Positions 9,005-17,744 of a stretch of DNA of 59,568 nt are shown piece by piece. The stretch is taken from NCBI GenBank assembly GCA_022566735.1, contig JADFIG010000019.1:1-59568 (forward strand), in the 5' to 3' direction. Below the pieces are notes generated by a model that saw only the letters and a list, made by a program, of their open reading frames with translations, was not told the origin of the DNA and did not search any database. This DNA is from Pseudomonadota bacterium. Its GTDB lineage: Bacteria > Pseudomonadota > Gammaproteobacteria > Burkholderiales > Burkholderiaceae_C. Each line of letters begins with the position of its first letter. Within the stretch, counting starts at the first letter, position 1. Position numbers and translations under genes: made by a program.

Positions 9005-9934
9005 ATGAGACCCCCCCGCAGCACCCCCCGCAGCGCCGACGGCCCCGCCGCCCCACCCCGAGCCCGCAAGGCCGCCCCCCTGCCCGAAGCCACCATCTCC
9101 GAAGAAGGCGGTGTGCGCTACCTGCACCTGGACACGCCCTGGATCCAGGGCGCCATGCGCATCCGCCAGCCGCACAAGCTGGAGCTGGAATACATCCAGC
9201 GCATGATGGCCTGGCTGCTGCTGCGCGACCCCGAGCACCTTGCCGACACGCGCACCCTGCACCTCGGGCTGGGCGCGGCGGCGCTCACCAGGTTCTGCCA
9301 CAGCGTGCTGCGCCTGCCGACCACCGTGGTCGAGCTCAACCCGCAGGTCATCCGCGTCTGCCATGCCTGGTTCCACCTGCCTGACGACGACGAGCGCCTG
9401 ACGGTCATCGAGGGCGATGCCGATCGCCACGTGCGCGACGACGCCCACATCGCCAGCGCCGACGCGCTGTGCGTCGACCTCTACGACCACGAGGCCGCCA
9501 GCCCCGCCCTGGACGACGAGGCCTTCTACCGCGCCTGCTGGCGGGTGCTGGACGACAGCGGCGTGATGACGGTCAACCTGTTCGGGCGCGACGCCAGCTT
9601 CGAGCGCAGCGCCTCGCGCATCGCCGCGGCCTTCGGGCCCGAGCACGTGGCGGTGTTCAAGCCGACCTCGGACGGCAACACCATCGTGCTGGCCTGGAAG
9701 GGCTTTACATTGCCGCCGCGTGAAGTGCTGGCCGAACGTGCCGAAACTCTGCAGACCCGCTGGTCCCTGCCGGCGCGAAAATGGGTCAAGCTGCTGTCGG
9801 CCTGGGCCCCGCCCGCGGCCGCCGAAGCCGCTGCAGCGCCCGGTTCCGCTGCGACGCCTGCCGCACGCTCCACCACACGTTCCGCCACACGCCCCGCCAC
9901 ACGCCCCGCCAGAAAGAAGGCCGCCCAGCCATGA
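9005..9934 (+). CDS. Spermidine-synthase-like methyltransferase-fold protein
   Basis: A 309-residue protein. The central part has a Rossmann fold of the spermine/spermidine-synthase type: TLHLGLGAAALTRF (about residues 80-93), the acidic end of strand two in VVELNPQVI (about 104-112) and the later YDHEAASPALDDEAFY (about 160-175). It lacks a clear aminopropyltransferase substrate pocket, so true spermidine synthase activity is uncertain. The C-terminal 40 residues are low-complexity, with a TRPA repeat and a basic end. Its stop overlaps the start of the GspE-like gene by 4 bp. The ATG at 9005 was chosen because upstream sequence belongs to the divergent glycosylase promoter. Confidence 0.7.
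   Translation: MRPPRSTPRSADGPAAPPRARKAAPLPEATISEEGGVRYLHLDTPWIQGAMRIRQPHKLELEYIQRMMAWLLLRDPEHLADTRTLHLGLGAAALTRFCHSVLRLPTTVVELNPQVIRVCHAWFHLPDDDERLTVIEGDADRHVRDDAHIASADALCVDLYDHEAASPALDDEAFYRACWRVLDDSGVMTVNLFGRDASFERSASRIAAAFGPEHVAVFKPTSDGNTIVLAWKGFTLPPREVLAERAETLQTRWSLPARKWVKLLSAWAPPAAAEAAAAPGSAATPAARSTTRSATRPATRPARKKAAQP
9870..9910 (+). repeat. 12-bp tandem repeat inside a coding sequence
   Basis: About three copies of a 12-bp unit (CCGCCACACGCC at 9882-9893 and 9894-9905, with a diverged copy before them and a partial one after) encode a Thr-Arg-Pro/Ser-Ala repeat in the C-terminal tail of the spermidine-synthase-like protein. Because the unit is a multiple of three, copy-number change would keep the frame. 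Confidence 0.8.
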
Positions 9935-11745
9935 GCCCCACCTCAGCGTCCCGCGCCCACGCCCCGAAAGCGCCGCAGCCTGCGTCGGCCCTGCCCAAAG
10001 GCCCCCTGGCGTGGCGCACGCTGCTGCAGTGGCTGGGCGAGGACCGCGTGCTCAGCGCCGCCGACGCCGAGCTGGTGGCGCAGCGCTTCGGTGCGGGCGA
10101 CAGTGCCCAGCACCCGCTGGTGCGCATCTCCGGCCTGGGCCTCAAGCGGGCCGACACCGGCGCCGCGCTCGAGCTCGAACCCCTGACCGAATGGCTGGCG
10201 CGCCGCGTGGGCCTGCCCTACCTGCGCATCGACCCGCTCAAGGTCGATGTGGCCCGCGTGGCCGAGGTCATGTCCATCAACTACGCCGAGCGCCGCAAGG
10301 CCCTGCCGGTGCAGTTCGGGCTCAACGAAATCACCATCGCCACCAGCGAGCCGCTGGACGTGGCCTGGGTGGAGGAAATCCTCGCCCACACCAAGAAGAC
10401 GATCAAGCTCGTCGTGGCCAGCCCGCTGGACCTGCAGCGCTACCGCACCGAGTTCTACACCCTGGCCAAGTCCGTCAAGGACGCCAACAAGAAGACGGGC
10501 GACAGCGTCGCGCACAACTTCGAGCAACTGGTGGAGTTGGGCAAGACCAACCGCCAACTCGACGCCAACGACCAGGGCATCATCCAGGTCGTCGACTGGC
10601 TGTGGCAGTACGCCTTCGACCAGCGCGCCTCGGACATCCACCTCGAACCCCGCCGCGAGATGGGCGCCATCCGCTTCCGCATCGACGGCGTGCTGCACAC
10701 CGTCTACCAGGTGCCGCTGGCGGTGATGCAGGCCATGACCGCGCGCATCAAGCTGCTTGGTCGCATGGACGTGGTCGAGAAGCGCCGCCCGCTGGACGGC
10801 CGCATCAAGACGCGCAACCCCGGCGGCGACGAGGTCGAAATGCGCCTGTCCACCATGCCCACCGCCTTCGGCGAGAAGCTGGTGATGCGCATTTTCGATC
10901 CGGACAACACCGTCAAGTCCTTCGAGGCCCTGGGCTTCGCCCCTGCAGAAACCAGAATCTGGGAAAGCCTGGTGGCGCGCCCGCACGGCATCATCCTGGT
11001 CACGGGCCCCACGGGTTCGGGCAAGACGACGACGCTCTACTCGACGCTCAAGCGCGTGGCCACCGACGAGGTCAACGTCTGCACCATCGAAGACCCGATC
11101 GAAATGATCGAGGCCTCCTTCAACCAGACGCAGGTGCAGCCGGCCATCGACCTGGGCTTTGCCGAAGGGGTGCGCGCGCTGATGCGCCAGGACCCGGACA
11201 TCATCATGGTCGGGGAAATCCGCGACCTGGAAACCGCCGAGATGGCGATCCAGTCCTCGCTGACCGGCCACCTGGTGTTCTCGACCCTGCACACCAACGA
11301 CGCGGCCTCGGCCATCACGCGGCTCACCGACCTGGGCGTGCCCAGCTACCTCATCAGCGCCACCGTCATCGGCGTGCTGGCCCAGCGCCTGGTGCGCACC
11401 CTGTGCCCGCACTGCAAGCAGCCCGACACCGAACTGGACGAAGGCACCCTGGCCGACGCCATCAAGCCCTGGCGCATGAGCGGCAAGGTCAGCGCCTACA
11501 AGCCCGTGGGCTGCCTGGACTGCCGCATGACGGGCTTCAAGGGCCGCGTGGGCCTGTACGAGTTGCTGCCCGTGTCCGAGCACGTTCGCGGCGCCATGCA
11601 CCCGACGGTGGACATGGCGGCCTTGCGGCGCACCGCGGCCAAGGAAGGTTTGCGGCCGCTGCGCCTGTCGGGCGTGATGAAAGTGGCCGAAGGCCTGACC
11701 ACGCTGGACGAGGTGCTGCGCAACACGCCTCAGTGGGAGGCTTGA
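9931..11745 (+). CDS. GspE/PilB-family secretion or pilus assembly ATPase
   Basis: A 604-residue hexameric ATPase of the type II secretion/type IV pilus class. After an N-terminal MshEN-like region it has Walker A GPTGSGKTT (from about residue 357), the Asp box TIEDPIEM, Walker B RQDPDIIMVGEIRD, the His box LTGHLVFSTLHTNDA and a tetracysteine zinc motif, CPHC at 492-495 and CLDC at 528-531. No other gsp or pil genes are nearby, so it is a stand-alone gene whose machine is unknown. The ATG lies in a 4-bp overlap with the preceding gene. Confidence 0.88.
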   Translation: MSPTSASRAHAPKAPQPASALPKGPLAWRTLLQWLGEDRVLSAADAELVAQRFGAGDSAQHPLVRISGLGLKRADTGAALELEPLTEWLARRVGLPYLRIDPLKVDVARVAEVMSINYAERRKALPVQFGLNEITIATSEPLDVAWVEEILAHTKKTIKLVVASPLDLQRYRTEFYTLAKSVKDANKKTGDSVAHNFEQLVELGKTNRQLDANDQGIIQVVDWLWQYAFDQRASDIHLEPRREMGAIRFRIDGVLHTVYQVPLAVMQAMTARIKLLGRMDVVEKRRPLDGRIKTRNPGGDEVEMRLSTMPTAFGEKLVMRIFDPDNTVKSFEALGFAPAETRIWESLVARPHGIILVTGPTGSGKTTTLYSTLKRVATDEVNVCTIEDPIEMIEASFNQTQVQPAIDLGFAEGVRALMRQDPDIIMVGEIRDLETAEMAIQSSLTGHLVFSTLHTNDAASAITRLTDLGVPSYLISATVIGVLAQRLVRTLCPHCKQPDTELDEGTLADAIKPWRMSGKVSAYKPVGCLDCRMTGFKGRVGLYELLPVSEHVRGAMHPTVDMAALRRTAAKEGLRPLRLSGVMKVAEGLTTLDEVLRNTPQWEA

Positions 11746-14153
11746 TCGGGCACATGCGCTGACAACGGCGCCGACACCTGCGCCGACACCTGCGCCGGGG
11801 ATGACGAAGGCGGATGGCTGTCCACCCCGAAGGTCGATGGCGCAGCGCCGCTGCCCGCATGGCCGCTGCCGGCACCCGCGAAGTGCGGCACGGTGACCTC
11901 GCAACGGATGCCCTGGGGCTGCTGCTGCAGCCAGCGCACCGTGCCCCCGAGCTGTTTGACGCGTTTGCGCACGCCCCCCAGGCCCAGCCCATGGGCCCAG
12001 GCCGCGGGGTCGCTGCCCAGCCCGTCGTCGCTGACCGACAGCGTCAGGCAATCCTGCTCCAGGGTCAGGCAGACCTCGATGCGGCGCGCCTGGGCGTGGC
12101 TGATGGCATTGCTGACCAGCTCGCGCAGCACGCGGGTCAGCGCCGACCACTGCACCATGTTCAGCTGCACGTCGGTGTCTGCGCTCAGGCGCCAGGCCAG
12201 CTCGCAACGCGCGACCGTGAGGCGGTGGCTGAGGTCCCGCTTCCATTCGGCCGCAGCGGCACTGAGCATGTGCGACTGAGCCGCCAGGCCGCGTGTCAGC
12301 GTCTTGAGGTCCTGGATGGTGTGGCGGATGTAGTCTTCCATCTCCGGCGTGGGGGCCTGGTACATCAGCGTCAGCAGGCGCGCGCCGATGTCGTCGTGGA
12401 GGTCCTGGGCGATGCGCAGGCGCTCCTCGCTGCGGCCTTGCTCCACCGCCTCGTCGAAGGTCAGGGCCCGGTGCAGCTGCTCCATGATGCGGTGGGCCAG
12501 GCGGGCGTCTTCGGTGGTGAACAGGCTCTGGCCCTTGCGCGCGTGCTTGAGCACCAGGGTGGTCTGGCCATGCGCATTGGCGCGGCAGGGCACCGGCACC
12601 AGCATCACCGCCCCGTTGCCGCGCAGCATGGCCTCGGGCACCTGGCCGCAGGCCACCTGGATCTCCAGCGGGTCGAAGAGGTCGCGCAGCAACCGCACCA
12701 GGGCCTCGTGCATGAGTTCGGGCTGGCGCTCGACCTGGCGCGCGATGCGGAACATCTGCTGGAACACCTGCTCCATCGTGACCTCGTCGGGCCGAGGCAG
12801 GCGGCTGAGCAGCCAGCGGCGCGCGCTCAGGTACAGGCCCAGCGAGAGGAACAGCGACAGCGTCATCGACGTGAACTGGCCCAGCGAGAACAGCGCCACG
12901 AAGAGCAGGTCCAGGCAGGCCGCGATCGTGCCAGAGGCCGCCAGCAGCGAGAACTCCTGCAGCACGCTGCGCGAGCGCGACAGGTAGGGCGTGATCAGCA
13001 CCAGCGAGGTCACGAACACCTCCCAGGTCGCGACGCCGTAGGTGGCCACCTGCAGCGACAGGTCGGCGCGCCGGGCACCCAGCCACAGCGCCAGCGTCAG
13101 CGTGGTCCAGGTCAGGATGCTGATGAGCAGCAGGCGCCGCATCACCAGCGTCAACGGGTGCGGGGCCTGCCGCTGTGCCTGGCTGGCCAGCCCCACCGCC
13201 AGCAGGGCCAGGCCCGCGCACGACAGTTGCGCCAGCCACCACTGCAGCGGCGAGTTCAGGCCGCTGCACAGCAGCCACAGCCCTGCGGCGGCCAGCCAAA
13301 GCGGTGCCGTGGCACGCTGCCAACCCGCGCGGCGCTGGGGTTGCAGCAAGGCCATGTGGACCAGGGCGGCCGCGCTGGCCAGGTCGCAGGCCAGGCGCAG
13401 GCGGACGTCCAGCGCGACCAGCCAGGGCGGCGTGAACACCTCCAGGTTGTGCTCCACGCCGATCAGCATCAGTTGGGCGCACTGGCTCAGGGCCAGGACC
13501 GCGAAGCCGGCGTTGCCCCAGTGCGGCCCGACCAGCACCACCGCGCTGCCCACCGTGAGCACCAGCAGGGCCAGGCCGCTGAGCAGCCAGAACATCGGGC
13601 TGCGGCCCGACCAGCCGCGCGGGGCGACCAGCACCATCTCGTCGGCCGCATGGTGCAGGTGCAGTTGCACGACCAGGCCGATGGGCGACCAGTGCTGCAT
13701 CAGCTCGCCCATGCGCTGGTGCTGCAGCGCAAATGCCTCGCGCGCCTGCTGGTCGATGATCCAGCGTCCGGAAGGCTGCAGCAGGACGCTGCCCATCGGG
13801 GCGACCTGGGTGTGCAGGGTGCCATCGCGGTCCAGGGTGGAGAGCTCCAGGCTCTGCAGCGTCAGGCCTTCCAGGCGCGTCAGCGTGGGGTAGTCGGCCG
13901 GCCCCAGGCGCACCTCGCCCTGCGGCGTGGCCTGCAGGCGCAAGGGGAACTTGGGCTGGGCAGCCAGCCAGTGCGCCACCAGCAGCACGCCGGCCAGGCC
14001 GGCCACCACGACCGCGACCATCGCGCGCAGGCGCCAGCCCATCCAGCGCGGCTGGGCCAGCGGCCGTTGCAGGACGGCCTCCAGTGTGGGCCAGGGGGTG
14101 GCGCTGCCCGCGCCGGGGGATTCGGGCTCGGCGGGGGCGTCGCCCGGCCGCAT
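11730..14153 (-). CDS. Membrane sensor histidine kinase (HisKA_3/NarX-like)
   Basis: An 807-residue kinase. One N-terminal helix (about residues 38-58) precedes an extracytoplasmic domain, then about seven helices as in 7TM-type sensors (about 195-470). The dimerisation segment EERLRIAQDLHDDIGARLL carries phospho-acceptor His586, and the HATPase_c domain shows ELVSNAISHAQA and DDGLGSDP. This architecture pairs with LuxR-type regulators such as the one just upstream, whose stop TGA shares one base with this ATG. The signal is unknown. Its last 16 bp overlap the convergent GspE-like gene end. Confidence 0.88.
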   Translation of the reverse strand: MRPGDAPAEPESPGAGSATPWPTLEAVLQRPLAQPRWMGWRLRAMVAVVVAGLAGVLLVAHWLAAQPKFPLRLQATPQGEVRLGPADYPTLTRLEGLTLQSLELSTLDRDGTLHTQVAPMGSVLLQPSGRWIIDQQAREAFALQHQRMGELMQHWSPIGLVVQLHLHHAADEMVLVAPRGWSGRSPMFWLLSGLALLVLTVGSAVVLVGPHWGNAGFAVLALSQCAQLMLIGVEHNLEVFTPPWLVALDVRLRLACDLASAAALVHMALLQPQRRAGWQRATAPLWLAAAGLWLLCSGLNSPLQWWLAQLSCAGLALLAVGLASQAQRQAPHPLTLVMRRLLLISILTWTTLTLALWLGARRADLSLQVATYGVATWEVFVTSLVLITPYLSRSRSVLQEFSLLAASGTIAACLDLLFVALFSLGQFTSMTLSLFLSLGLYLSARRWLLSRLPRPDEVTMEQVFQQMFRIARQVERQPELMHEALVRLLRDLFDPLEIQVACGQVPEAMLRGNGAVMLVPVPCRANAHGQTTLVLKHARKGQSLFTTEDARLAHRIMEQLHRALTFDEAVEQGRSEERLRIAQDLHDDIGARLLTLMYQAPTPEMEDYIRHTIQDLKTLTRGLAAQSHMLSAAAAEWKRDLSHRLTVARCELAWRLSADTDVQLNMVQWSALTRVLRELVSNAISHAQARRIEVCLTLEQDCLTLSVSDDGLGSDPAAWAHGLGLGGVRKRVKQLGGTVRWLQQQPQGIRCEVTVPHFAGAGSGHAGSGAAPSTFGVDSHPPSSSPAQVSAQVSAPLSAHVPDQASH

Positions 14154-14866
14154 CAGACCAGGCCTTGCTTGCTCGCCAGCACGGCCGCCTCGGCCCGGCT
14201 GGAGACGTTGAGCTTCTTGTAGATGGACTTGATGTGGTCGTTGACGGTGAACCACTTGATGCCCATGAGCGCGGCGATCTCCTTGATCGTGAAGCCCTTG
14301 CTGAGGTAGGTGAGGACCTCGCTTTCACGCGGTGTCAGGCGTTCGTGGTCGGCCGTGGCCATCACCGTGGCGGCGGCCGAGGCCGGGGAGGCCACCGTCA
14401 GCGGCGCGGCGCCGTCGCCGGAGCGGAAATGCGTCAGCAGGCGCCGCGCGATGGCCGGCGACAGCGGCGGCTGGCCGCGCACGATCTTCTGCAACTCCTC
14501 GACCAGCACCTCGAAGCGGTCTTCCTTGAGCAGGTAGCCATCGGCGCCGCACTGCAGGGCCGGAAAGAGGTGCTCGTCGTCGGAGTACAGCGTCGTGACG
14601 ATGCGCGTGGCCGGGTAGCTGGCCAGCTCGCTGAGCAGCTCCAGGCCGCTGCCGTCGGGCAACTCCAGGTCGACCAGGATGAGCTGGAAGGGTTCCGGCC
14701 CGGGTTGGGCGCGGCCACCGGGCGGCTGGCCCAGCAAGCGCCGCGCTGCGTCCAGATCACCCACTTCGGTGATGCTGTTGACGTCGCTGAAGCTCTCCCG
14801 CACCACCCGGCAGAGAAAGCCCCGGGCCACCGGGTTGTCTTCGAGAATCAGTACCTTGACCGCCAT
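14153..14866 (-). CDS. LuxR/NarL-family response regulator
   Basis: A 237-residue two-domain regulator. The receiver has the acidic pocket ED at 9-10, phospho-acceptor Asp66 in LILVDLELPDG and the conserved Lys in GYLLKED. A linker rich in Ala/Ser follows, then a LuxR-type HTH starting at LTPRESEVLTYL with IKEIAALMGIKWFTVNDHIKSIYKKL. GGGAGGA precedes the ATG at 14866 by 6 bases; longer upstream forms lack a site. It is co-transcribed with the kinase and probably activated by it. Confidence 0.92.
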   Translation of the reverse strand: MAVKVLILEDNPVARGFLCRVVRESFSDVNSITEVGDLDAARRLLGQPPGGRAQPGPEPFQLILVDLELPDGSGLELLSELASYPATRIVTTLYSDDEHLFPALQCGADGYLLKEDRFEVLVEELQKIVRGQPPLSPAIARRLLTHFRSGDGAAPLTVASPASAAATVMATADHERLTPRESEVLTYLSKGFTIKEIAALMGIKWFTVNDHIKSIYKKLNVSSRAEAAVLASKQGLV

Positions 14867-14958
14867 GGAGTCCTCCCGAGGCAGCCATGGCTCGCCTGGG
14901 TTGTCTGGTTTGTCGGCGCATGCACGACCACGCCGGGTATGGGATGCCCTCATCCTTT

Positions 14959-14991
14959 CGGACAAGTTGACATCTGGACATTATCTGTCCG
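14959..14991. promoter_or_regulatory. Inverted repeat CGGACA-N21-TGTCCG with minus-strand -10-like element
   Basis: The hexamer CGGACA (14959-14964) and its reverse complement TGTCCG (14986-14991) flank an AT-richer core in the gap between the response-regulator gene and surE. Read on the minus strand, GATAAT (14985-14980) is a good -10 box, with GTGACG 17 bp upstream. A promoter for the two-component operon placed inside an operator-like repeat is therefore plausible. This is inference from sequence only. Confidence 0.4.
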
Positions 14992-15070
14992 ACTTGCGCC
15001 ACCGTCACCACCGACGCCCCCTGCTTGAAGGAGGGCGCGCCGGCAGGCGTTGCGCTTCTACAATGCCCCC

Positions 15071-15832
15071 ATGCGAATTCTGATTGCCAACGATGACGGT
15101 TACCTGGCGCCTGGCATCGCCGCGCTGGTCCAGGCCTGCGAGGGCCTGGGCACGGTCGACGTCTTCGCGCCCGAGCGCAACGCCAGTGGCACCTCCAATG
15201 CGCTGACGCTGCACCAGCCGCTGAGCCTGCACACCGCGGCCAACGGTTTCAACTACGTCAGTGGCACGCCCTCGGACAGCGTCCACCTGGCCCTGACGGC
15301 CGGGCTCATCCCCAAGCCCGACCTGGTGCTCTCGGGCATCAACAACGGCGCCAACATGGGCGACGACACCCTGTACTCCGGCACCGTGGCCGCGGCCACC
15401 GAGGGGCACCTGTTCGGCGTCCCGGCCATCGCCTTCTCTCTGGTGGAAAAGGGCTGGCAGCACCTGGACGCGGCCACCCGTGTGGCGCGCCGCGTCATCG
15501 AGCACGCCCTGGCGCAGCGCGCCAGCGAAGGGCAGGGCACGCGCCCCTGGCTGCTCAATGTCAACATCCCCGCGCGCGCCGATGCCGACCAGCTCGCCTG
15601 GGAGGTCACCCGCCTGGGCCGCCGCCATGCCAGCTTCCCGGCCGAACCCCAGCGCAACCCCCGCGGCGACCTGTTCTACTGGATCGGCTCGGCCGGTGCC
15701 GCCCTGGACGATGCCGAGGGCACCGATTTCCACGCCATCCGCGAGGGCCGCGTCTCCATCACGCCCCTGCAGGTGGACATGACCGACCACGCGCGCCTGC
15801 CCGCCTGGCAGGACTGGGTGCGCCGCCGATGA
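15071..15832 (+). CDS. surE: 5'/3'-nucleotidase SurE
   Basis: A 253-residue metal-dependent nucleotidase that removes phosphate from nucleoside 5'- and 3'-monophosphates. It has the N-terminal motif [10 protein letters not shown] with metal ligands Asp8/Asp9, Ser39 in [12 protein letters not shown] and the [20 protein letters not shown] active-site block. The ATG was chosen to start at MRIL, as in the family. The stop overlaps pcm by 4 bp. Confidence 0.95.
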   Translation: MRILIANDDGYLAPGIAALVQACEGLGTVDVFAPERNASGTSNALTLHQPLSLHTAANGFNYVSGTPSDSVHLALTAGLIPKPDLVLSGINNGANMGDDTLYSGTVAAATEGHLFGVPAIAFSLVEKGWQHLDAATRVARRVIEHALAQRASEGQGTRPWLLNVNIPARADADQLAWEVTRLGRRHASFPAEPQRNPRGDLFYWIGSAGAALDDAEGTDFHAIREGRVSITPLQVDMTDHARLPAWQDWVRRR

Positions 15833-16719
15833 GCCAGGGCGAGTCCGAGCGCAAGCCGCGCCGCTTCCCGCTGCAGCTCGACCGCGTCTCGGCGGTGCCG
15901 GTGCCCGGCGCTGCGCCGCGCCCCTTCCTGCAGCCGCGCGAGTTGCTGCGTCCGCAGGCGCCGCTGCAGCACGCCGCCCAGGACCGCCTGCGCCAGACCA
16001 TCCCGCAGGGCGTGGGCCTGGATTCGGTGCGGGTGCGTCGCCGCATGGTCGAGCGCCTGGTCGCCGAGGGCATCTCCCACCCGGGCCTGCTGGATGCCTT
16101 CGGCCAGGTGCCGCGCCACCAGTTCGTCGACACGGCCCTGGTCAACCAGGCCTACGAAGACACCAGCCTGCCCATCGGCCTGGGCCAGACCATCTCCAAG
16201 CCCTCGGTGGTGGCTGCCATGATCCAGCTGCTGTGCGTGCGCCCTGGCCTGCCGGTGCTGGCCGCCGCGCGCCCCGGCAGCGAGGCCCGTCCACTGGGTG
16301 CCTGCCTGGAAATCGGCACGGGTTGCGGCTACCAGGCGGCCTTGCTGGCCCACCTGGCGCGCCAGGTGGTGTCCATCGAGCGCCTGCGCGACCTGCACCA
16401 CAAGGCCCGCCAGCACCTCGACCAGCTGCGCTTGACCCTGCCCGGTTGGCCGGATGTGCGTCTGGTGTATGGTGATGGCATGGTCGGCCACGCCCCCCAG
16501 GCGCCCTACGACACCATCATCGCCGCAGCGGGCGGTTCCGCCTTGCCCCAGGCCTGGCTGGACCAGCTCGCTCCCGGGGGCCGCCTGGTCGCCCCGACCG
16601 AAGATGGCCGCGGCGGCAGCCAGGTGCTGGCCATCGTCGACCGCCTGCCCGATGGCAGCCTGCAGCACAGCCGTGCAGGTGCTGTCTTGTTCGTGCCACT
16701 AAAATCTGGCACAAGGTGA
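15829..16719 (+). CDS. pcm: Protein-L-isoaspartate O-methyltransferase
   Basis: A 296-residue SAM-dependent enzyme that methylates isoaspartyl residues to repair aged proteins. The core begins near residue 60 ([13 protein letters not shown]), with [15 protein letters not shown], motif [17 protein letters not shown] and [24 protein letters not shown]. The first 60 or so residues are an Arg/Pro-rich extension absent from the roughly 208-residue E. coli protein but common in Burkholderiales. Translation is coupled to surE by a 4-bp overlap. Confidence 0.94.
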   Translation: MSQGESERKPRRFPLQLDRVSAVPVPGAAPRPFLQPRELLRPQAPLQHAAQDRLRQTIPQGVGLDSVRVRRRMVERLVAEGISHPGLLDAFGQVPRHQFVDTALVNQAYEDTSLPIGLGQTISKPSVVAAMIQLLCVRPGLPVLAAARPGSEARPLGACLEIGTGCGYQAALLAHLARQVVSIERLRDLHHKARQHLDQLRLTLPGWPDVRLVYGDGMVGHAPQAPYDTIIAAAGGSALPQAWLDQLAPGGRLVAPTEDGRGGSQVLAIVDRLPDGSLQHSRAGAVLFVPLKSGTR

Positions 16720-16766
16720 TCCCAGAATAGGTGCTGGTGAAAACCCGCACCTTGCCGAGTGTCCGC

Positions 16767-17681
16767 ATGCACATGAGTCCTTCTTTCCGTCTGGCTGCCG
16801 CGGCAGCTGCCTTGCTGGTCCTCGCGGGTTGCGCTTCGCCAGGGCGGCGCGCTCCGGTCGAAGACCGCGCCCGCTCTGCGCCCACGGGCTCGGCCGGCAG
16901 CGCCGCCAGCCCTGCGAAGGTGATGCCCGGGGCCGAGAACGCCGGCAAGCCCGGCTATTACACCGTCAAGCCCGGCGACACCCTGATCCGCATCGCCCTG
17001 GAAGCCGGCCAGACCTGGCGCGACATCGCCGCCTGGAACGGCCTGGACAACCCCAACCGCATCGAGGTCGACCAGGTCCTGCGCGTGGCGCCGCCGGTCG
17101 GCGAGGCCGTGGTGTCCGCCAAGCCGGTCAGCAGCCCCAAGATCGAATCCCGCGGCCTGGACAGCGGCAAGTCGCCCGCGAAGGCCAGCGGCAGCGCGGC
17201 GTCGTCGGCGGCCTCCGGGGCCTCTTCGGGCGCCTCGTCGGGTGCATCGTCCGCCGAGGCGAAGTCCGCAGGCGCCACGTCGTCCACCGCCGCCTCTGAC
17301 CCGAAGGAGCTGGACGAGCCCAGCTGGGGCTGGCCGGCCAGCGGCCCCGTCGTCGGCGGTTTCGAAGAGGGCAAGCACAAGGGCCTGACCATCTCCGGCA
17401 AGGCTGGCGACCCGGTGCTGGCCTCGGCCGATGGCCGCGTGGTCTACGCCGGCTCCGGCCTGCGCGGCTACGGCAACCTCGTCATCCTCAAGCATGGTGG
17501 CGACTACCTGACCGCCTACGCGCACAACCAGACCCTGCTGGTCAAGGAAGACCAGGTGGTGCGCAAGGGCCAGAAGATCGCCGAGATGGGCTCGACCGAC
17601 GCCGACCGGGTGCAGCTGCACTTCGAGATCCGCAAGGGCGGCAAGCCGGTGGACCCGGCCAGGCAGCTGCCCAGCCGCTGA
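16767..17681 (+). CDS. nlpD: NlpD-like lipoprotein, LysM plus degenerate M23 domain
   Basis: A 304-residue lipoprotein. The signal peptide ends in a lipobox LAGC (about residues 22-25). A LysM domain spans about 65-108 (YYTVKPGDTL...NRIEVDQVL), followed by a Ser/Gly/Ala-rich linker with repeated SGAS units and a C-terminal LytM/M23 domain. The domain lacks the usual ligands: HKGLTIS replaces HxGxDxx, and HFE replaces the final HxH. It is therefore probably a catalytically dead amidase activator for septal peptidoglycan splitting. Starts at 16767 or 16773 are equally possible. Confidence 0.88.
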   Translation: MHMSPSFRLAAAAAALLVLAGCASPGRRAPVEDRARSAPTGSAGSAASPAKVMPGAENAGKPGYYTVKPGDTLIRIALEAGQTWRDIAAWNGLDNPNRIEVDQVLRVAPPVGEAVVSAKPVSSPKIESRGLDSGKSPAKASGSAASSAASGASSGASSGASSAEAKSAGATSSTAASDPKELDEPSWGWPASGPVVGGFEEGKHKGLTISGKAGDPVLASADGRVVYAGSGLRGYGNLVILKHGGDYLTAYAHNQTLLVKEDQVVRKGQKIAEMGSTDADRVQLHFEIRKGGKPVDPARQLPSR

Positions 17682-17744
17682 CGGCGGTTCCGCCGCCCGC
17701 CTGGACACCGTGGCGCGGAGGCGCAGTCCTGAGACAATCGGGGG

